Shown here piece after piece: positions 1 to 13,190 of a stretch of DNA of 64,000 nt. The position numbers were made by a program, and so were the translations under genes. The notes beneath the pieces are model-generated. The model was not told where the DNA came from and searched no databases. It saw only the letters and a program-made list of their open reading frames with translations. The stretch comes from Pseudorasbora parva (taxonomy: Eukaryota; Chordata; Actinopteri; Cypriniformes; Gobionidae). The stretch is taken from positions 16,992,713-17,056,712 of the forward strand of contig NC_090178.1 in assembly GCF_024679245.1 (NCBI RefSeq), written 5' to 3'. Each line of letters starts with the position of its first letter. The stretch's first letter is position 1.

Positions 1-290
1 TTTCTCGAGGTTTCAAGAACAAGAACAAAGTTCGTTATGGCCTGTACATTCATACTTCACGAGAAAAGCAGGTGCCAACAATCATCTGCGTTTCTCCGCA
101 TTAACCATGCCTACTTTAAATGTCTGACCAATCACACAATAGTTCTCGGACAACCGCAAGAAAAAAAGTTCTGCTCAGATGATGTGTCGAGAACAAGCTG
201 CGAAAACTCCCAAACCGCTGCGAGATCAAAATGACACAGCCCTGGGAGCTAGAACTTTTTTCTCTGTTCTTGCGGAGTATGTGGCCTTCA
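1..290 (+). repeat. Dispersed repeat, copy 1 (second copy at 38770-39032)
   Basis: Shares extended similarity in the same orientation with 38770-39032: the segments around CACACAATAGTTCTCGGACA, GATGTGTCGAGAACAAG and CTGTTCTTGCGGAGTAT occur in both in the same order. The GTTCT/AGAAC words recur in both orientations. The open frames here are not conserved coding sequence. The superfamily is not identified, and the left end may lie outside the window. Confidence 0.7.
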
Positions 291-311
291 ACAAACATGC
301 CGTAATATTTT

Positions 312-914
312 TTAAAGGAACACGCCGACTTGCGTATCCCCCAGTTAGATAAGTTTGTACATTGAGATACCATTCTCATCTCTGAGCGTGCCATAACTCT
401 GTCTAATGCACCCACCGCTAGCCTAGCTTAGCACAAAGACTGGAGGTAAACGGCTCCATCTAAACTATTACTCAATAAGTGACAAAATAACGGCAACATA
501 ATCCTAGTTGGCTTGCACAGAGCTTGCTAGGGACTATTTTCAGGCGCTGCATAATATCATTGTGCCGCTGCAGCCATGGTATGCCAGCAAAATTCTCAGA
601 TTTTTTTACAGGAATGAGAGTGTAGTTCCTAGCCATAAAGGGCTAGAATTTTTTTTTCTTCGGTCTTAGTAGCCTACAGTATACACATCACAACATGTAA
701 ATGGGAAAATGTTGGCGTTATTTTGTCCCTTTTTGAGCAGTAGGCTAGATGGAGCCATTTACCTCCAGTCTTTGTGCTAACAGGCTAGGCTAGCAGTGGG
801 TGCGTCAGACAGTTATGACATGCACGGAGATGAGAATGGTATGTATGAACTTATTTAACTCTGGGGGATATGGTGAATAATATAAAATCCTGAAAAGTTG
901 GTGTGTTCCTTTAA
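312..914. mobile_element. Fold-back TTAA-bounded MITE
   Basis: About 200-bp imperfect inverted arms. Left arm: TTAAAGGAACACGCCGACTT, then ...GCCTAGC...AGCACAAAGACTGGAGGTAAACGGCTCCATCT. Right arm: AGATGGAGCCATTTACCTCC, then ...GTTGGTGTGTTCCTTTAA. Both ends are TTAA. It lacks a transposase. This form is abundant in cyprinid genomes as I recall. Confidence 0.8.
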
Positions 915-1953
915 GGATGTTTTTATATCAAAATCGCATGCACATAAATCAGTCAGATTAGCTCTACATTAAAACTAAACATCCATGTTCTTGTATACAT
1001 CTAAACTTATGAATGACTAAATATACTTTGATTGATTTCTAAAAGGCAATGGCATAAAAAGACTCAAAAGTGCAATGGTGAAAGGAGAATTTATGGATCA
1101 TCTTGCTTGTTCAAACCTAGTTACAAGGCTTAACTACAAACTACTTTGTTAGCAGCGCAAGAAACCTGATGTAGAGCTATTGGCAAGGGAATGAACCTTT
1201 TGCAGTGACAAATTTAAATGGTTTCCCAGACTAGCCTCAGACTAAAATATTTGACCAGTTTGAACTGAAATCAATCTTAAAATATATCTGTGCCATTTGT
1301 TTTGGCTCAAAATGCACACCAGTAATATTTTGTCTAAGGCAAATTTATAAAAAAAAATCTAAACCAGGCATATTTAAACTATTAAAATTGTAACTATTAA
1401 AATGTAAACAAAGCAATTCACAATGGTAAATCACAGTATATATTAGTCTGTTAATCAGTAGTAATCCTTTTTTAACATCCCATCCCTTGATCAGTTACCT
1501 TACATCGCAATACCAGCTCCTTGATGTTGACAAAAACAAAGACATGGATATGGCTTTATGAAAGGAAATAGGATTCTATCTCCAGGGGCAGCATGGGTGG
1601 GTTAACAAAACAGCCTTTGTCTGTTACCTTTAGTGTCACACTAAAAGAGAGGCCATTGTGCTTTAGAAAGGATCCTTATGGTTCATGTCCTGGAACTGCA
1701 ATGGATCCATTTCCTCAGATTAAGAGTCAGCACACATTCAGACCACAACAGTGCTTCACTTGAAGTTTCACCACTGACAACTTTCACCTCTGCTCCGTTG
1801 ATACTGAAAATCCTTACCATCTGAAACCCTTTTCCAACGTAAAAGTAAAAAGAGCCGAATGCTTATATATGCTTGAGTTATAATAATTACAACAAATGAA
1901 GCTTTCAAAAGGTAAAAGAGGTCTAGAACACATGAAGATGGGTTTTGTGCTTT
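915..1953. other. Gene-free stretch
   Basis: I see no coding frame or structured repeat here. It may be partly distal TENT5B 3' UTR. Confidence 0.5.
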
Positions 1954-2584
1954 TTTAATCACATGGAAATACATGCCTCCATCCCTGAAAATAGAGTTTT
2001 ACAATTAACAAGGAGACAGAAAAATCGTTTTAGAGAGAAGAGGTCTCACTTTTTTTGTACAATGTTTTTAGGCACTTGGAATTACAACAGCAAACATTCC
2101 GTTCTTCATGACAAAAATATAATTTCTTTGGTCCTTTAAAAAACCAAAAAGCAAAACAGAGGTTGATTGAAACCACAGTCTGGCAAAAAACAACAACATA
2201 TAGCTTCACAATGCAGAACGCAGCCTTCTCTTCCCAGTTACATAACCTGCAAGAGTTTAACTGAATCTATAATGAGAGTTTGAGAAAAAAAAAACTTTTT
2301 TTTTTTCCTGCTACATGTGAAAAAGATCTTCGTTCACTCTGCAGAACAGAATACGTAAGGATCGGCTCAAATTAGACATACAGCAGTGAACAGTCATTCG
2401 ATATATGTCACATTTAGCACAAAAACAATCGTCTTTGTTTTGTAAAAGCTCCTCCTAAACGTCCATTTTTGTGTTTGAAAAAAAACAAAAAACAACAAGT
2501 TTATAAATTCACTTGCATATCGTCTTCACCACATGGGAAGGTACAAGGGCTGAACTGGATTTTTATCAGAGGTCTCTGCAGGGG
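1954..2584 (-). other. Candidate TENT5B 3' UTR
   Basis: This follows the TENT5B stop codon on the minus strand and has no long coding frame. The closest poly(A)-signal variant I found is ATTAAA on the minus strand at 1954-1959, which would give a UTR of about 630 nt. I saw no canonical AATAAA between it and the stop. The true end may lie further left, because TENT5 3' UTRs are often long. Confidence 0.35.
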
Positions 2585-5500
2585 TCAGTTGCAGGGCAGC
2601 CACGTTGGGTAGGAACTACTGCACGTGTGTACCAGCGGCTGTACGTGAGCGACGTAGTAGTTACTGAAGTTGATGTCTCGCACGTAAGGTGCCGGCTGGT
2701 AATAGCACGTGACGTTGGTGACCGTGGGGATGGCGTTCTGTTCAGCCAGCACCCTCAGTGCGAGCATGGAGATGAGATTTAACGTCTGCCGTCGTTCGTG
2801 TCCCATCAAGCAAACCGTACTCTCGTTGACCACGTGGTATAACGTGACCAGACAGTCATACCGTTTGTGCTCCATTCCGGCAAAGTGATTCTGCAGGTAC
2901 GCTTCGAGCTTTCGCTGTTGCTCGCCTATGTCTGAAAAGTCAATGAAGAACCGAGAGCACATGTACCGCTGGAGCGACTTCATCTCCGATTCCGACGTCG
3001 GCCGAAACCCTCGCACCAAAAGGTGGCAGTATTTTAAGAGGCCGCCTCCCCGGATCTCCTCCGGGTTTCGTGTTGCGATGACCTTGTTGCACAAATGGCC
3101 GAGAGCTTCCTCAAAGTCCCCGTACATGCTCTCGCCCAACACCGTCGGATGGAAGCACTCCGACATGGGCGTCTCTGAACAACGGTCGAACAGAAGAAGG
3201 GAGTCCAAGACTATCTGGAAGGAGTCCACACTGAACTCAAATTGCCGCCTCAGAGAGTCTACAAACTTAAGCTCGACATTTTTGCCGGTGTTGTTGGAGA
3301 GTGAAATAAGGCTCCAGCGGTCTGTGTCATTACAAACCTTCACTAGCTTCTGCACGTAGGCCTCCTTCAAAGTAAGCGGTGAGATTCTTTCCTTGCTGAC
3401 GCCCTCGGGTAGGAAGTCCAGAAGGCTGTCGAGAACCACATCCTTAACCACACGGAAAGCCTGGTCGTCTGACAGTGAAACGCCAAAAATCAGGTCTAAG
3501 TCCTTGTATCCGAGCCCCGTGTCCTGGTGCAGAACGTGACTGGCAGCAGAACCGTTCAGCCTCACATCTCGAACCGCAATGCCTCGCTCCTCCAAACGGG
3601 CACGAACCACCTGCAGAAAAAGTTTAAGATCAGAGATCAAAGATTGTTTTATTTATTGGCCAATATTGGATATTTAAATGTACATATTTTCCCCAATTTT
3701 TATATTTAGATAACCTTTGCTGTCATCTAATGCTCGCTTAAAGTTAATTTTTGAAAACCCTAATAATTCAACACTGTCAAATCATAATTCATTTTTTATA
3801 CTGTACAATATAATGTTGTGATTCCTACATACACTTCATATAGCTTTTGTTTTATTTTTTTATTCTTTTTGAAAAATATAGAATTTATCGAATTATCGGC
3901 CAGCTATCAGTTTGCAATTTACAATGTGAAAAATGATGTTGAGCTTACCATATAAGCCATAATTTAAATATCCCTAATCAGTAACTTCTATTCAATACAT
4001 GAACAAGGAAACACTGGAAAACATAATACCACACTAAGTGCTGCTATAGTTGAACAATTTGAAAATATTTTGTTCTGCCACCACTGCATTTAGATAATTA
4101 CCTTATTAGCTAAAAATGGCTTCAATGTTGTATAATAGTGCATAGACTCACAGATTTCTTGTATTTATTCCCCCTCACACTGAGAGCACCTCAGAATCAC
4201 AGTTGGTCTATAGTCAGTGATCCATAACATAAATTCACTATAGTTTGCATACGCTGCAGTTTTGTCTATTTGTTGCTGTAATTTAGGCTCTTGAAATGTA
4301 GAACACTGACAGCCGTATTTTCCAACTAAACCACCCCTGAGAGACGTTTTGAACATGCCACACACACATTTAACAATATTTACTATAATTGGCCTTTTAG
4401 TATTAATCTTCTGTGCTGAATGCATTTATTTGCAAATTGGAAGTTATTATACATGTATATGCACTACAAGAATTTTTTTTTTAAAAATTAACTATTAGGT
4501 TTAAAATAATTTAATTGTTCACTACCAAGCATGTTCATAATGTTCCCAGTATCTTTTCATGCATAGACTACAGCTAAAGCTAATCATAAAGACCACTGTT
4601 AATGCGTTTATATGGAATGTGCACTGTAGAGATTGACACATCTGTGCATCAGCAGGAATTAATCCACAGAGACTTGGAAACATGCACCACTGCATGCAGC
4701 TGCACAATGTGCTAAAAGGCATTATACAAAACTACTCGCTTAAGAATACATGAAGAGGCAGTTAAGATTTCACATTCAAGTGAAGGTTTTATCAATCTTG
4801 AATGGGAAATCTGAAACACATTTCATAAATGCCTAATTTAATAAAGGCGAAAACGCAGGTTTTGGACCAAGCTGATTTATATGCTATTTATATTGTTTTG
4901 CAACCATTCAGAGATTAAAATGTGCTTAAATCAAACTCATTATCTCCGTCCTGAATGCCGTAACCTTCATTTACCACAGCTCTGTCGGATTAATGTCAAT
5001 CAGATCACCTCCCCTCACCCCTGTCAATCAAATCATTAGCCTGCTATTTTTACACATTAGGTCAGATTGCAGCAATTGACCAAGTGAATGCAGTGAAGCC
5101 AAGCACACCTATTATATTATATTATATTAGAACATATTATACAGCTATACAGAATTGAATTTCAATATGGCCGAGTGCAATTTATTAAACTACAAAGGGT
5201 GTGATTTATTTAAACAAAAATCTTGTTTAAAGTTTGCTTTATTTAATAGTGGACTATTGTCAGTATGACCATAAGTCAATGTTGTTTCAAAAAATATTGC
5301 CAACGACAAACAGAAACTCAAAGGTGCTTTAGTTTCCACCAAAGGCTTGAGGGTTTAACCGGATCACCTTTCAGTGCATGTGAATATTATGATATTAAGA
5401 TGACGCCAAATCAGGTTCGCAACTGCATTCAAAACCTACATTTTAAGGTTCAACTGTACATCACAGCCAAAAGCACAAGGTGCAACTGTGCAATCATGAC

Positions 5501-6655
5501 ACTGTTATGATGATAATGAAAACAGCCACAAAGTCTGCGTAAATAATGGCATGGTGCCGTGGCAAATCATTAGGGTTAAGGAAAACGAGTAACAGTGAAT
5601 GAATGGCCATCTTTTGTCAATTTTGCAATGGCATGTGGAGGCTGTGCAATAAAACATCAAAGTTGGCTTTTAAAGGTTTTCCATTAAATATAATGGGCTT
5701 CCTAGTTGGGTTTTATTGACAGTGCATTACTATCTGTTCAAACAGGCAGATGGAGTATTATGTAACAGAGATTGTCAAAAGCTTGACCATTCATTACAGT
5801 CCACTTCATGCAGAGCAGAACTGGATCAAAGGAGGGGAAACTGACAGATTCCACAGTTCATAGTCAGTGTCGATCTTCATGTAATTAGAACCATTATGGG
5901 ACAATATTAAGCCAGTTTTTAAGATCTAAGGAATGTCCCTGCAAAAAAGCATTCTTGAGAACACGGAAATAAAATATGTCAGATGTACATATATGATTGA
6001 TGCTCTGCTTCCCTGAAACTGCTTCCATATGGGATCATACATAATATGCTGAAACGTATACATTTTGTGTTTAACTGGAAGCACATTCTCCTTAATGCAC
6101 TTAAAACAAACACTCTCTTGTTGGGAGAAGCCATACTAAAGGAAGTGATCTGGAGAAAAGATCAATATCTGCTTGCATGTGTAGATGCAAACCCACACTG
6201 CTTGTGTATAAGAACAAGAATTCTTTTCATTGAGAAGGGGGGCACTGATGCTGGTCACCACAGGACTAGCTCAAGCAGCGTTACATTGCACAGGATTAGG
6301 GTCGGTAAGTCACACTCAGTGTAGGATTCGTGAGAATGTTCAAGTCATTAACAAGTCACTTAAATTTGCTAAGTGCACAGTTTTCTGTATCTGCTGGAGG
6401 GCCAAAGGCTAAGAATGTTTTGCTTATCCTTGGGGGTTGAGACATCACACCAATAGTTGGCCATGCAGTGACAGGCCAGAGATAAAAAAGAAAAGAAAAA
6501 AAAGAAGAAATCAAGGTTTTTTAATTTTTTTTAAATAAATGTACTAGTATTCATTTTAGACTAGGATTTTTTTTCCCCTTAAAGCAATCCAATAGCATAT
6601 TTTACAATTTGAAAATCATTTTGGACTTTATTATAATTATGCACATTCCTTAGCT

Positions 6656-6745
<90 letters not shown>

Positions 6746-7650
6746 CTAGTACTTATCCAATTGCACATTTTTGCCACTGAATTCTGCGAGCATCTGTGAT
6801 TCGATTGGTAGCCTATGCATTTCATTTTTTTATTACTAGGAAGAACTCTACATTAGGATAGTAGGCCGTAGTATTATCTATTCCAGTTTTACTAGTATTC
6901 ATGATACACTAGTATATATTCCAGTAATTAGCAGTTGCTTTTTACTTTATAGTTTAAATAAAAATCTTACGAATCAAATGTAAATGTTATTAACACTTGA
7001 AACACACTATTGTCTGATAAATAGGTACTGGTGCATATTCATTTAGCACTGGGAAAACTAGAATAGATGTTACTATTGAAACTTAATTTACTAACAACTA
7101 AGAAATAAATATTATTCAATTAATATTCAATTAGCAAACGAATAGTTAGTAGTAAAACTGGAAGGTACCGGTTCTATCTGCAACACACTAGTTCGAAGTG
7201 AAAGGCTGATATCACATTTGGGATAGTGACTAGTGACTAACGTTCACTGAAAATATATTAATGCTGGAATACTAAATACCGGAATGTAATGAACAATAAC
7301 TAACGTTAGTGAAATAACGTTACTGCTCACTTTTGATTACTTGCTAGTGAAAACATCCAACCATACGTAATACAAGACAAAAGTAAGTAAAATAGTATAT
7401 AGACTCGTGAAAATGGTCTAAGTGCATTAGATAGGTTAACGTTGTAGTAATATGCAGGGGGAAAAAGTATTCAGAGATGCGCGTTCATAATAACCTGAAC
7501 AATCTGTCGCGGTTGCACCGAAAGCGTCGGGAAGTTTCCACGTCCGTGAACTGGAACCGTCTCGCCAAGAATAGAGTCCAAACGTTGCACCTGCTCCCAA
7601 GACAACACGCAAAACCGCCGACACTGCTCTGACACATCACCGGAGGACAT
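2585..7650 (-). CDS. tent5b: TENT5B (FAM46B), terminal nucleotidyltransferase 5, two coding exons
   Basis: Coding exons are 7495-7650 (52 codons, genuine ATG at 7650) and 2585-3610 (341 codons plus stop), joined in phase 0, giving 393 aa, the usual TENT5 length. The donor is CAG/GTTATT and the acceptor TTTCTGCAG/GTGG. The nucleotidyltransferase core is visible: Gly72-Ser73, then the metal-binding pair Asp89 and Asp91 in KDLDLIF, with Glu165 in ELKFVDS as the likely third acidic residue. The protein ends in the family signature [12 protein letters not shown]5 proteins are non-canonical poly(A) polymerases that stabilise mRNAs in the cytoplasm. The N-terminal half ([30 protein letters not shown]) is closer to TENT5B than to TENT5A, C or D as I recall them, and the ARID1A-PIGV-ZDHHC18 neighbourhood agrees. 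No in-frame ATG lies upstream in the first exon's open frame. Confidence in the family is very high and in the B paralogue high; the fish a/b copy is unresolved. Confidence 0.95.
3611..7494 (-). other. TENT5B intron 1 (3.9 kb)
   Basis: A GT-AG intron between the two TENT5B coding exons. It is AT-rich and holds no supported gene. It contains a short ATTAT repeat near 5107-5127 and the long (AT)n tract at 6659-6741. The open frames inside it are short, lack recognisable domains and are best read as chance. Confidence 0.85.
6659..6741. repeat. (AT)n microsatellite in TENT5B intron
   Basis: An uninterrupted run of about 41 AT dinucleotides. It is likely length-polymorphic. Confidence 0.95.
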
Positions 7651-7798
7651 GTCGATGGAAAGAAAAAACGGCTTTAAAAATACAAAAACTTCTGCTCTAC
7701 TCCCGCACGGATATCGCTGTCTTTCCCACAGATAAGGCTCCAACGCAAAATTCGTCTGTGAAAAGCTAAGTTATTTCACAGTTGCTCTCGCTATCAGC

Positions 7799-7806
7799 TA
7801 TATATA
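7799..7806 (-). promoter_or_regulatory. TATA box upstream of TENT5B
   Basis: On the minus strand the sequence reads GATTTATATATAG, a TATA-box match about 150 bases upstream of the TENT5B ATG at 7650. It predicts a transcription start near 7770 and a 5' UTR of about 120 nt. A TGACCTCACG motif, similar to a CRE, lies just upstream near 7820, and inverted CCAAT motifs lie near 7858 and 8003. The position supports a TATA-driven, inducible-type promoter. This is motif evidence only. Confidence 0.5.
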
Positions 7807-7809
7807 AAT

Positions 7810-8544
7810 CGACACGGTTCGTGAGGTCATCCAGCTGCGTTGGTGATTCACTATTCCCAATCCACGCACAACCATGTAACACTGCAAGTATTAGTTATGC
7901 TAGAAACGCACCATCTGAATAGTCTTTATACCCGTTAGATTTGCATACGCGCGTATTATTGGTTGAATTACTGCTCATGAATAATGTCATAGCTCTTTGG
8001 TATTGGATTGGCAGAAGCGTGCAGCTATGACACACCCACCGCTTTAAGGCCTCGGTGATCACAGCAGTGAGTGCATGCCTACGCAGTGTAACTGTAAATG
8101 ACTCACGTTTAAGAAGAGGAACCAGAAACAAAACAACAAAATAAAAACAAACATCTGTAAAATCTGTGATCTTGAACCTTATAGTTTTAGGTAACTTAAT
8201 CTGTAGAAAGAAATCTGTAGCTATAATTTGCTTTTGCTAAGTCATTACCTTAACCAAGTTTAATGTTTTATACTCTCAAATGTAATAAAATGAATAAAAA
8301 CAAATATTCCCTCCGGATATAACACGTGACCATTTCTCTCTCTGTGTGTATTGTTTGGTAAATTTTATATTGCTAATAAATATTACTAGCGCTAGTATCA
8401 TTAGCAAATCTACAATGATCATAATGATGCATACTCTTATTTGCATAGACTTTTTACCTCAGGAAAATCTTACCATGCCTTTAAGTCATTATCAGATATA
8501 AATGTAAAAAAAAAGATTATTATAGACTTGCATCTTTATTATTC

Positions 8545-8588
<44 letters not shown>

Positions 8589-10645
8589 GAGCCAATAATT
8601 TTTTTTTCACAATAAAATTAATTGTTCCAGCGGCATAACTAAGCAAAGATAGTACAAAATACAACAGGCTATTTCTTAACTGGCCCCTAATGAGAAAGAA
8701 AGGAAAAAAAACAAACCCCATAAATCAGGAGGAAGCGTCTGAACAAAGGGATGTTTAGGGAACTGAATCAGTGAACAAAAAAACATCTGGAACCATCAAC
8801 TCCTTCTGATGTTAAAAATAATGTGTGACCACATATAGCTTATTACAACTGGGACTGTCCTAAATCTGAAGTTATGTCTCCTCTCTATTGGGGAATGAAT
8901 GAGGAATACATTATATGTCTTAATTCCCAATTATATAATGATTACTATATAACATTATGTTTATGTGGACTGCCAAAGAAAACATCCAAACATCTGTTTA
9001 GGTTGTATTCGGCTACACAGAGGGGGAAAAGAAAGGCTGCTACGCACGATTCTCTGCAGCGTGGCATTTGTGGATGACTCACAGCTCGCAAGCTGTTGAT
9101 CCGTCTCGGGGGCAACAGTAGAGGGGTTAGTCATAAGAGATTCGTGTGTGTGCGATCAGAGAGCTGAACTGCATACCATTTCAATAGGGGAGGTCCTGAC
9201 GGTGTGTGATGTCAATTTTCAGTTCCCCTGGCAACAGCATCCCCCGTCGCCAGGCAGCACAGTAGAGGGAGCCCTCATCTGTGTTCTGGACGGGTGGTGA
9301 TATGAGACACCTGCGTCATTGGCCTAAAAATAGCTTGCCTTGAGTTAGGAGACCATTGTTGGTGACAATCAAGGGCTGGAATGATTTAGAAGGGTCGAAG
9401 AACATTCGAATTCACCTCGCTGTCACTTAGTGGATCGCTGGGTGGAAGAGGATCTGTGTAAGAAATCCATGAAGCACACTTCTGGGTGTATCCATTCGAC
9501 CTAATGCATGTAGACAAATACCTTTAGCTTTAAGAAAAGTAGCTTTTTTTGTGTGTGCAAACAACCAGTAAGGCTCTTCCCAGTTTCACACCCAAGAAAG
9601 GGTGCATCTAAATCCCGAAACTGTTTATAAAGGATTCACATCTAGTCTTGTTTGTAATGCGGTTCTGCCGCCCTCGAATCTTTAAACAACACCCCAGAAT
9701 GATGGCTGCGGATATATTATTATATTATTTGATTACCCAGAGTGTTGACTAGGAAAAAACCATCAGGGTCCTTAACCTTGGTTAGCAAATAAGTTACTTA
9801 AAGTTTAGTCTAGAGCATTCTTAACACATCGGCCATAACAGAATCAGATCATTTTGAATTTTACAACCTGCATTCTGGTGTTATTGAGCTTTTCATGGTA
9901 GGTTCTGACAATGACTTACTCAAATCATCAATAGAATAAACACAAAGGGCTCAATACACTACCATAAAACTTGTACCATAACTAGTTTGCAGCATGGAAT
10001 GCATCAGACCACATCAGTCACTCTATTGGTGGACTGATTGTCATTTCAAGCTGCCGATAAATAAGAAAATAGAGAGAGCGTTTAAAAAAAGGCCATTCTT
10101 GAAGGCAAAAGGTCTAAAAGAGCATACAGGTCGCTCACTGGGGTGACACAAATCCTGGAGAATGTCACAAGACTGACATCTCAATGTGACTAAGCAGGGC
10201 TTGACATGATGATCATGAGTACATATTATACATACTTCATTAAAGCTCGGGTGAGGCATAAGGCTTTGTGAATAGAGTTAAAATTACAGACTTATGACGT
10301 ATATTGCATAACACTGCAAGCCTATAGTTGGCTGTTCATCAGTTCACTCCATTCTTCTGGTCTGTCTGAGTTGACCGGAGTAGAGGTCAGAGCAATATTT
10401 CATGACTGCAAAGCTGAAAAACAACCAGTCAGAGTAATGAAGGCGTAAAAGAGGTTTGAAAGGTTTTCTCCCCTCCCTGTCTTTAAATATTCTATGAACA
10501 TGTTAATCCCTATGACATTTTGATACTACATTGATCATATTGTAACATTATATCAGGGACAGTGACAGTCTAATAACAACATGAATCATCTAACCATACA
10601 TTGACCCCCCAACGTTTGGACACTTAAGCCACGCTTAAAATGTAT
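7810..10645. other. Intergenic region upstream of TENT5B
   Basis: No gene is supported. It holds the (TTA)n tract at 8547-8586 and the upstream promoter region. The remaining sequence is AT-rich with only short chance frames. Confidence 0.6.
8547..8586. repeat. (TTA)n microsatellite
   Basis: About 13 TTA units. The homo-isoleucine tail of a minus-strand frame here is an artefact of this repeat. Confidence 0.9.
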
Positions 10646-10647
10646 AG

Positions 10648-10853
10648 CCCGGTTTTACAGACATGGCTTAGACTACGCTAGGATTAGACCAATTAGGGCA
10701 TTTCAGTAACTGTTATAAACTTGCTCTAGAAAAAAAAACATTTCTGATATGCATCTTGAGACAAAACAATGCCACCGACATACTTAAAGATACAAGATTT
10801 GTTCAGTTAAAACAGCTCAAACTTGCATTTAGTCTGTGAAACCGGTGGTTATG
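10648..10853. mobile_element. Short MITE with CCGGTTT-type termini
   Basis: Left terminus CCCGGTTTTACAGACATGG, right terminus GTCTGTGAAACCGG, which is its imperfect inverse. About 205 bp with no coding capacity. Confidence 0.65.
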
Positions 10854-11048
10854 AGTATTGTAATATATAACAAAATTTAAGCCAAGTGGCATTTACATTA
10901 AAGATAAATATAACAAATACACTTTTTATGTATTATACAGCAAAAGGTTTTAAATGATAAAACAATAGATATACTGTTCAAAACGAAGACAAAATGTATT
11001 TGTTAATGCTTAAATGGTCCTTTTAACACTCATATTGTCCATAGTAAA

Positions 11049-12167
11049 TTAAAGGAATAGTTTACCCATAAATGAAGATTCTGTCATCGTTTACCCAATC
11101 TTAAGTTGGTCTAAACCTGTAGGAATTTCTTTGTTCTGCTGAGCAGAAAATAAGATATTTTCAAGAATATGGGTAACCAAACCATTTCTATTTATTACCA
11201 TAGCATGGAAGAAAAATACTATGGAAGTCACTGCGACCAATCAACTGTTTGGTTACAGTTTTTCTTGCAAATATCTTTCTTTGTGTTCAGCAGACAGGTC
11301 TGGAACAACTCAAAGGGTTAGTTCACCCAAAAATGAAAAGTCTCTCATTAATTACTCACCCTCATGTCGTTCGATACCCGTAAGACCTCCGTTCATCTTC
11401 GGAACACAAATGAAGATATTTTTGTTGAAATCCGATGGCTCAGACAGACCTTCATTGACACCAATGTCATTTCCTCTCTCAAGACCCATAAAAGGCACTA
11501 AAGACGTCGTTACAAAGCCCATCTCACTACAGTGGCTCTACAATAATTTTATGAAGAGACGTGAATAGTTTGTGTGCCAAAAAACTAAATGACGACTTAT
11601 ATATTGATGGCCCTATTTCAAAACATATTGATGGCCCTATTTCCATTTATAAATGCAGTCCAAATGCAGTCCATTTAAAACAAAGTTTTGAATGGTTATG
11701 AAACAGCGTATTGATTCATGATTCGGATGGTGTGTCAAACTGCTGAAATCACGTGACATTGGCGATCCGAATCCTGAATCGATGCACTTATTCATAAAGT
11801 TCGAAGCTTTGTTTTGAAATCGGCCCATCACTATATAAGTCGTTATTTTTTTTATTTTTTTTGCGCACACAAAAACTATTCTTGTCGCTTCATAAAATTA
11901 TTGTAGAATCACTGTAGTGTGATGGACTTTTTAACGACGCCTTTCATGGGTCTTGAGAGAGGAAATGACATTGGTGTCAATGACGGCCTGTCTGAGCCAT
12001 CAGATTTCAACTCTTCATTTGTGTCTGAAGATGAACGGAGGTCTTACGGGTGTCGAACAACAGTAGGGTAAGTAATTATTGACAGAATTTTCATTTTTGG
12101 GTGAACTAACCCTTTAAGCGTGAGTAAATGATGAGAATTTTTATTTATGGGTGAAATATCCCTTTAA
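11049..12167. mobile_element. Outer MITE (TTAAAGGAATAGTTTACCC type), interrupted
   Basis: The left arm begins TTAAAGGAATAGTTTACCCA and continues to about 11311. The matching right terminus, ATTTATGGGTGAAATATCCC then TTTAA, is at 12143-12167. Between them lies a second element (11312-12118), so this copy was split by insertion. Confidence 0.8.
11312..12118. mobile_element. Inner fold-back MITE nested in the 11049-12167 element
   Basis: Arms of about 280 bp in inverted orientation: left AAAGGGTTAGTTCACCCAAA, right TTGGGTGAACTAACCCTTTAA. The words around GACATTGGTGTCAATGA and CATGGGTCTTGAGAGAGG recur inverted in the two arms. The open frames at 11221-11568 and 11637-11870 fall in repeat sequence. 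Confidence 0.85.
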
Positions 12168-12297
12168 TATGCAACTGAGGAGAACTGACTTTACACATTC
12201 ACTAAAATTATTTGTAATTATTATTAACAGTTTGGTATTTTGTAAATAATCACATTAAATTAATTAACATATTTAAGCATGAATTACGTGTGGCTTG

Positions 12298-12712
12298 TGC
12301 TGCATTCCAGGCAACCTGTAATCCGCGTTTTTCCAACCTTCTACCCTTGAAAGTGCACTAGAACGGCCGTCAAACCCGTGACTTCCCACCTGTGAACTCG
12401 TACTAGATCGATGTACTCCCAGTTACGAGTTCTGACATCACATAGCCCATGAAACAATGTCTTATGCCCAGTTTTTGTCCTCAGTTTACCTCAAATAAGC
12501 AAGGAGTAAGCGCCTTTGGTGATAGAAATGATTGTAAATGAGCATTAAGCCCTGTACAGTCCGACATACTTTGTTCACATCTAGCTACGGCAATTGCTTG
12601 CGCTCAGGAGGTTTGGCAGGACTTTGCTTGGAATGCCACAAAGTCGTGAGTCCTGGTTTGACGTCGTAACTTACCGGGCTCAAAAACCTCCCTGGAATGC
12701 AGCATTAAAGTG
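12298..12712. mobile_element. MITE with TGCTGCATTCCAGG termini
   Basis: Left end GTGCTGCATTCCAGGCAAC, right end CCTGGAATGCAGCATTAAAG, which is its inverse. About 415 bp and non-coding. Confidence 0.7.
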
Positions 12713-13190
12713 CAAAAAGTTTCTACAGTTTGGATTATTTTTTTATGTTTTGGAAAGAAGTCTCATATATTCACCAAGGCTCCAATAATTCAATCCAAAA
12801 ATATAGTAAAAACAGTAATATTGTGCAACAGTATTTCAATTTAAAATACAAATTTAAAATTATATTTTTAAAATGTTATTTTTCTTACAATTAAAAAAAA
12901 ACAATTAAAATATTCTTAAATATTTCTTATTATAATTATCAATGTTGAAAACAGATGTGCTGCTAAATATTTTTGTGAAAACTATGGTACTTTTTTCAGA
13001 ATTATTGAATTAATATAAAGTTCAAAAGCAATTATTTGACATGGGAAATCTTTTGTAAGAGTATAAATGTTTTACTGTCACTTTTGATCAAATTGAATGC
13101 ATCTTTGCGGAAAAAAAAAAGTGAATTTGTAAAAATAATTTTTTATCAAAAATCCTACTGACCACAAACTTTTGAATGAAAAGTAAGCGT
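12713..13190. repeat. Old dispersed repeat, copy 1
   Basis: Carries the words AGTAAAAACAGTAATATTGTG, TGTTGAAAACAG, TGTGCTGCT and ACTGACCACAAACTTTTGAA in the order shared with the copies at 49785-50200 and 53797-55373. It is a diverged, AT-rich fish repeat. Confidence 0.75.

Noticed and set aside
2928..3359. 143-aa plus-strand frame
   Set aside because: It is the antisense shadow of the TENT5B exon.
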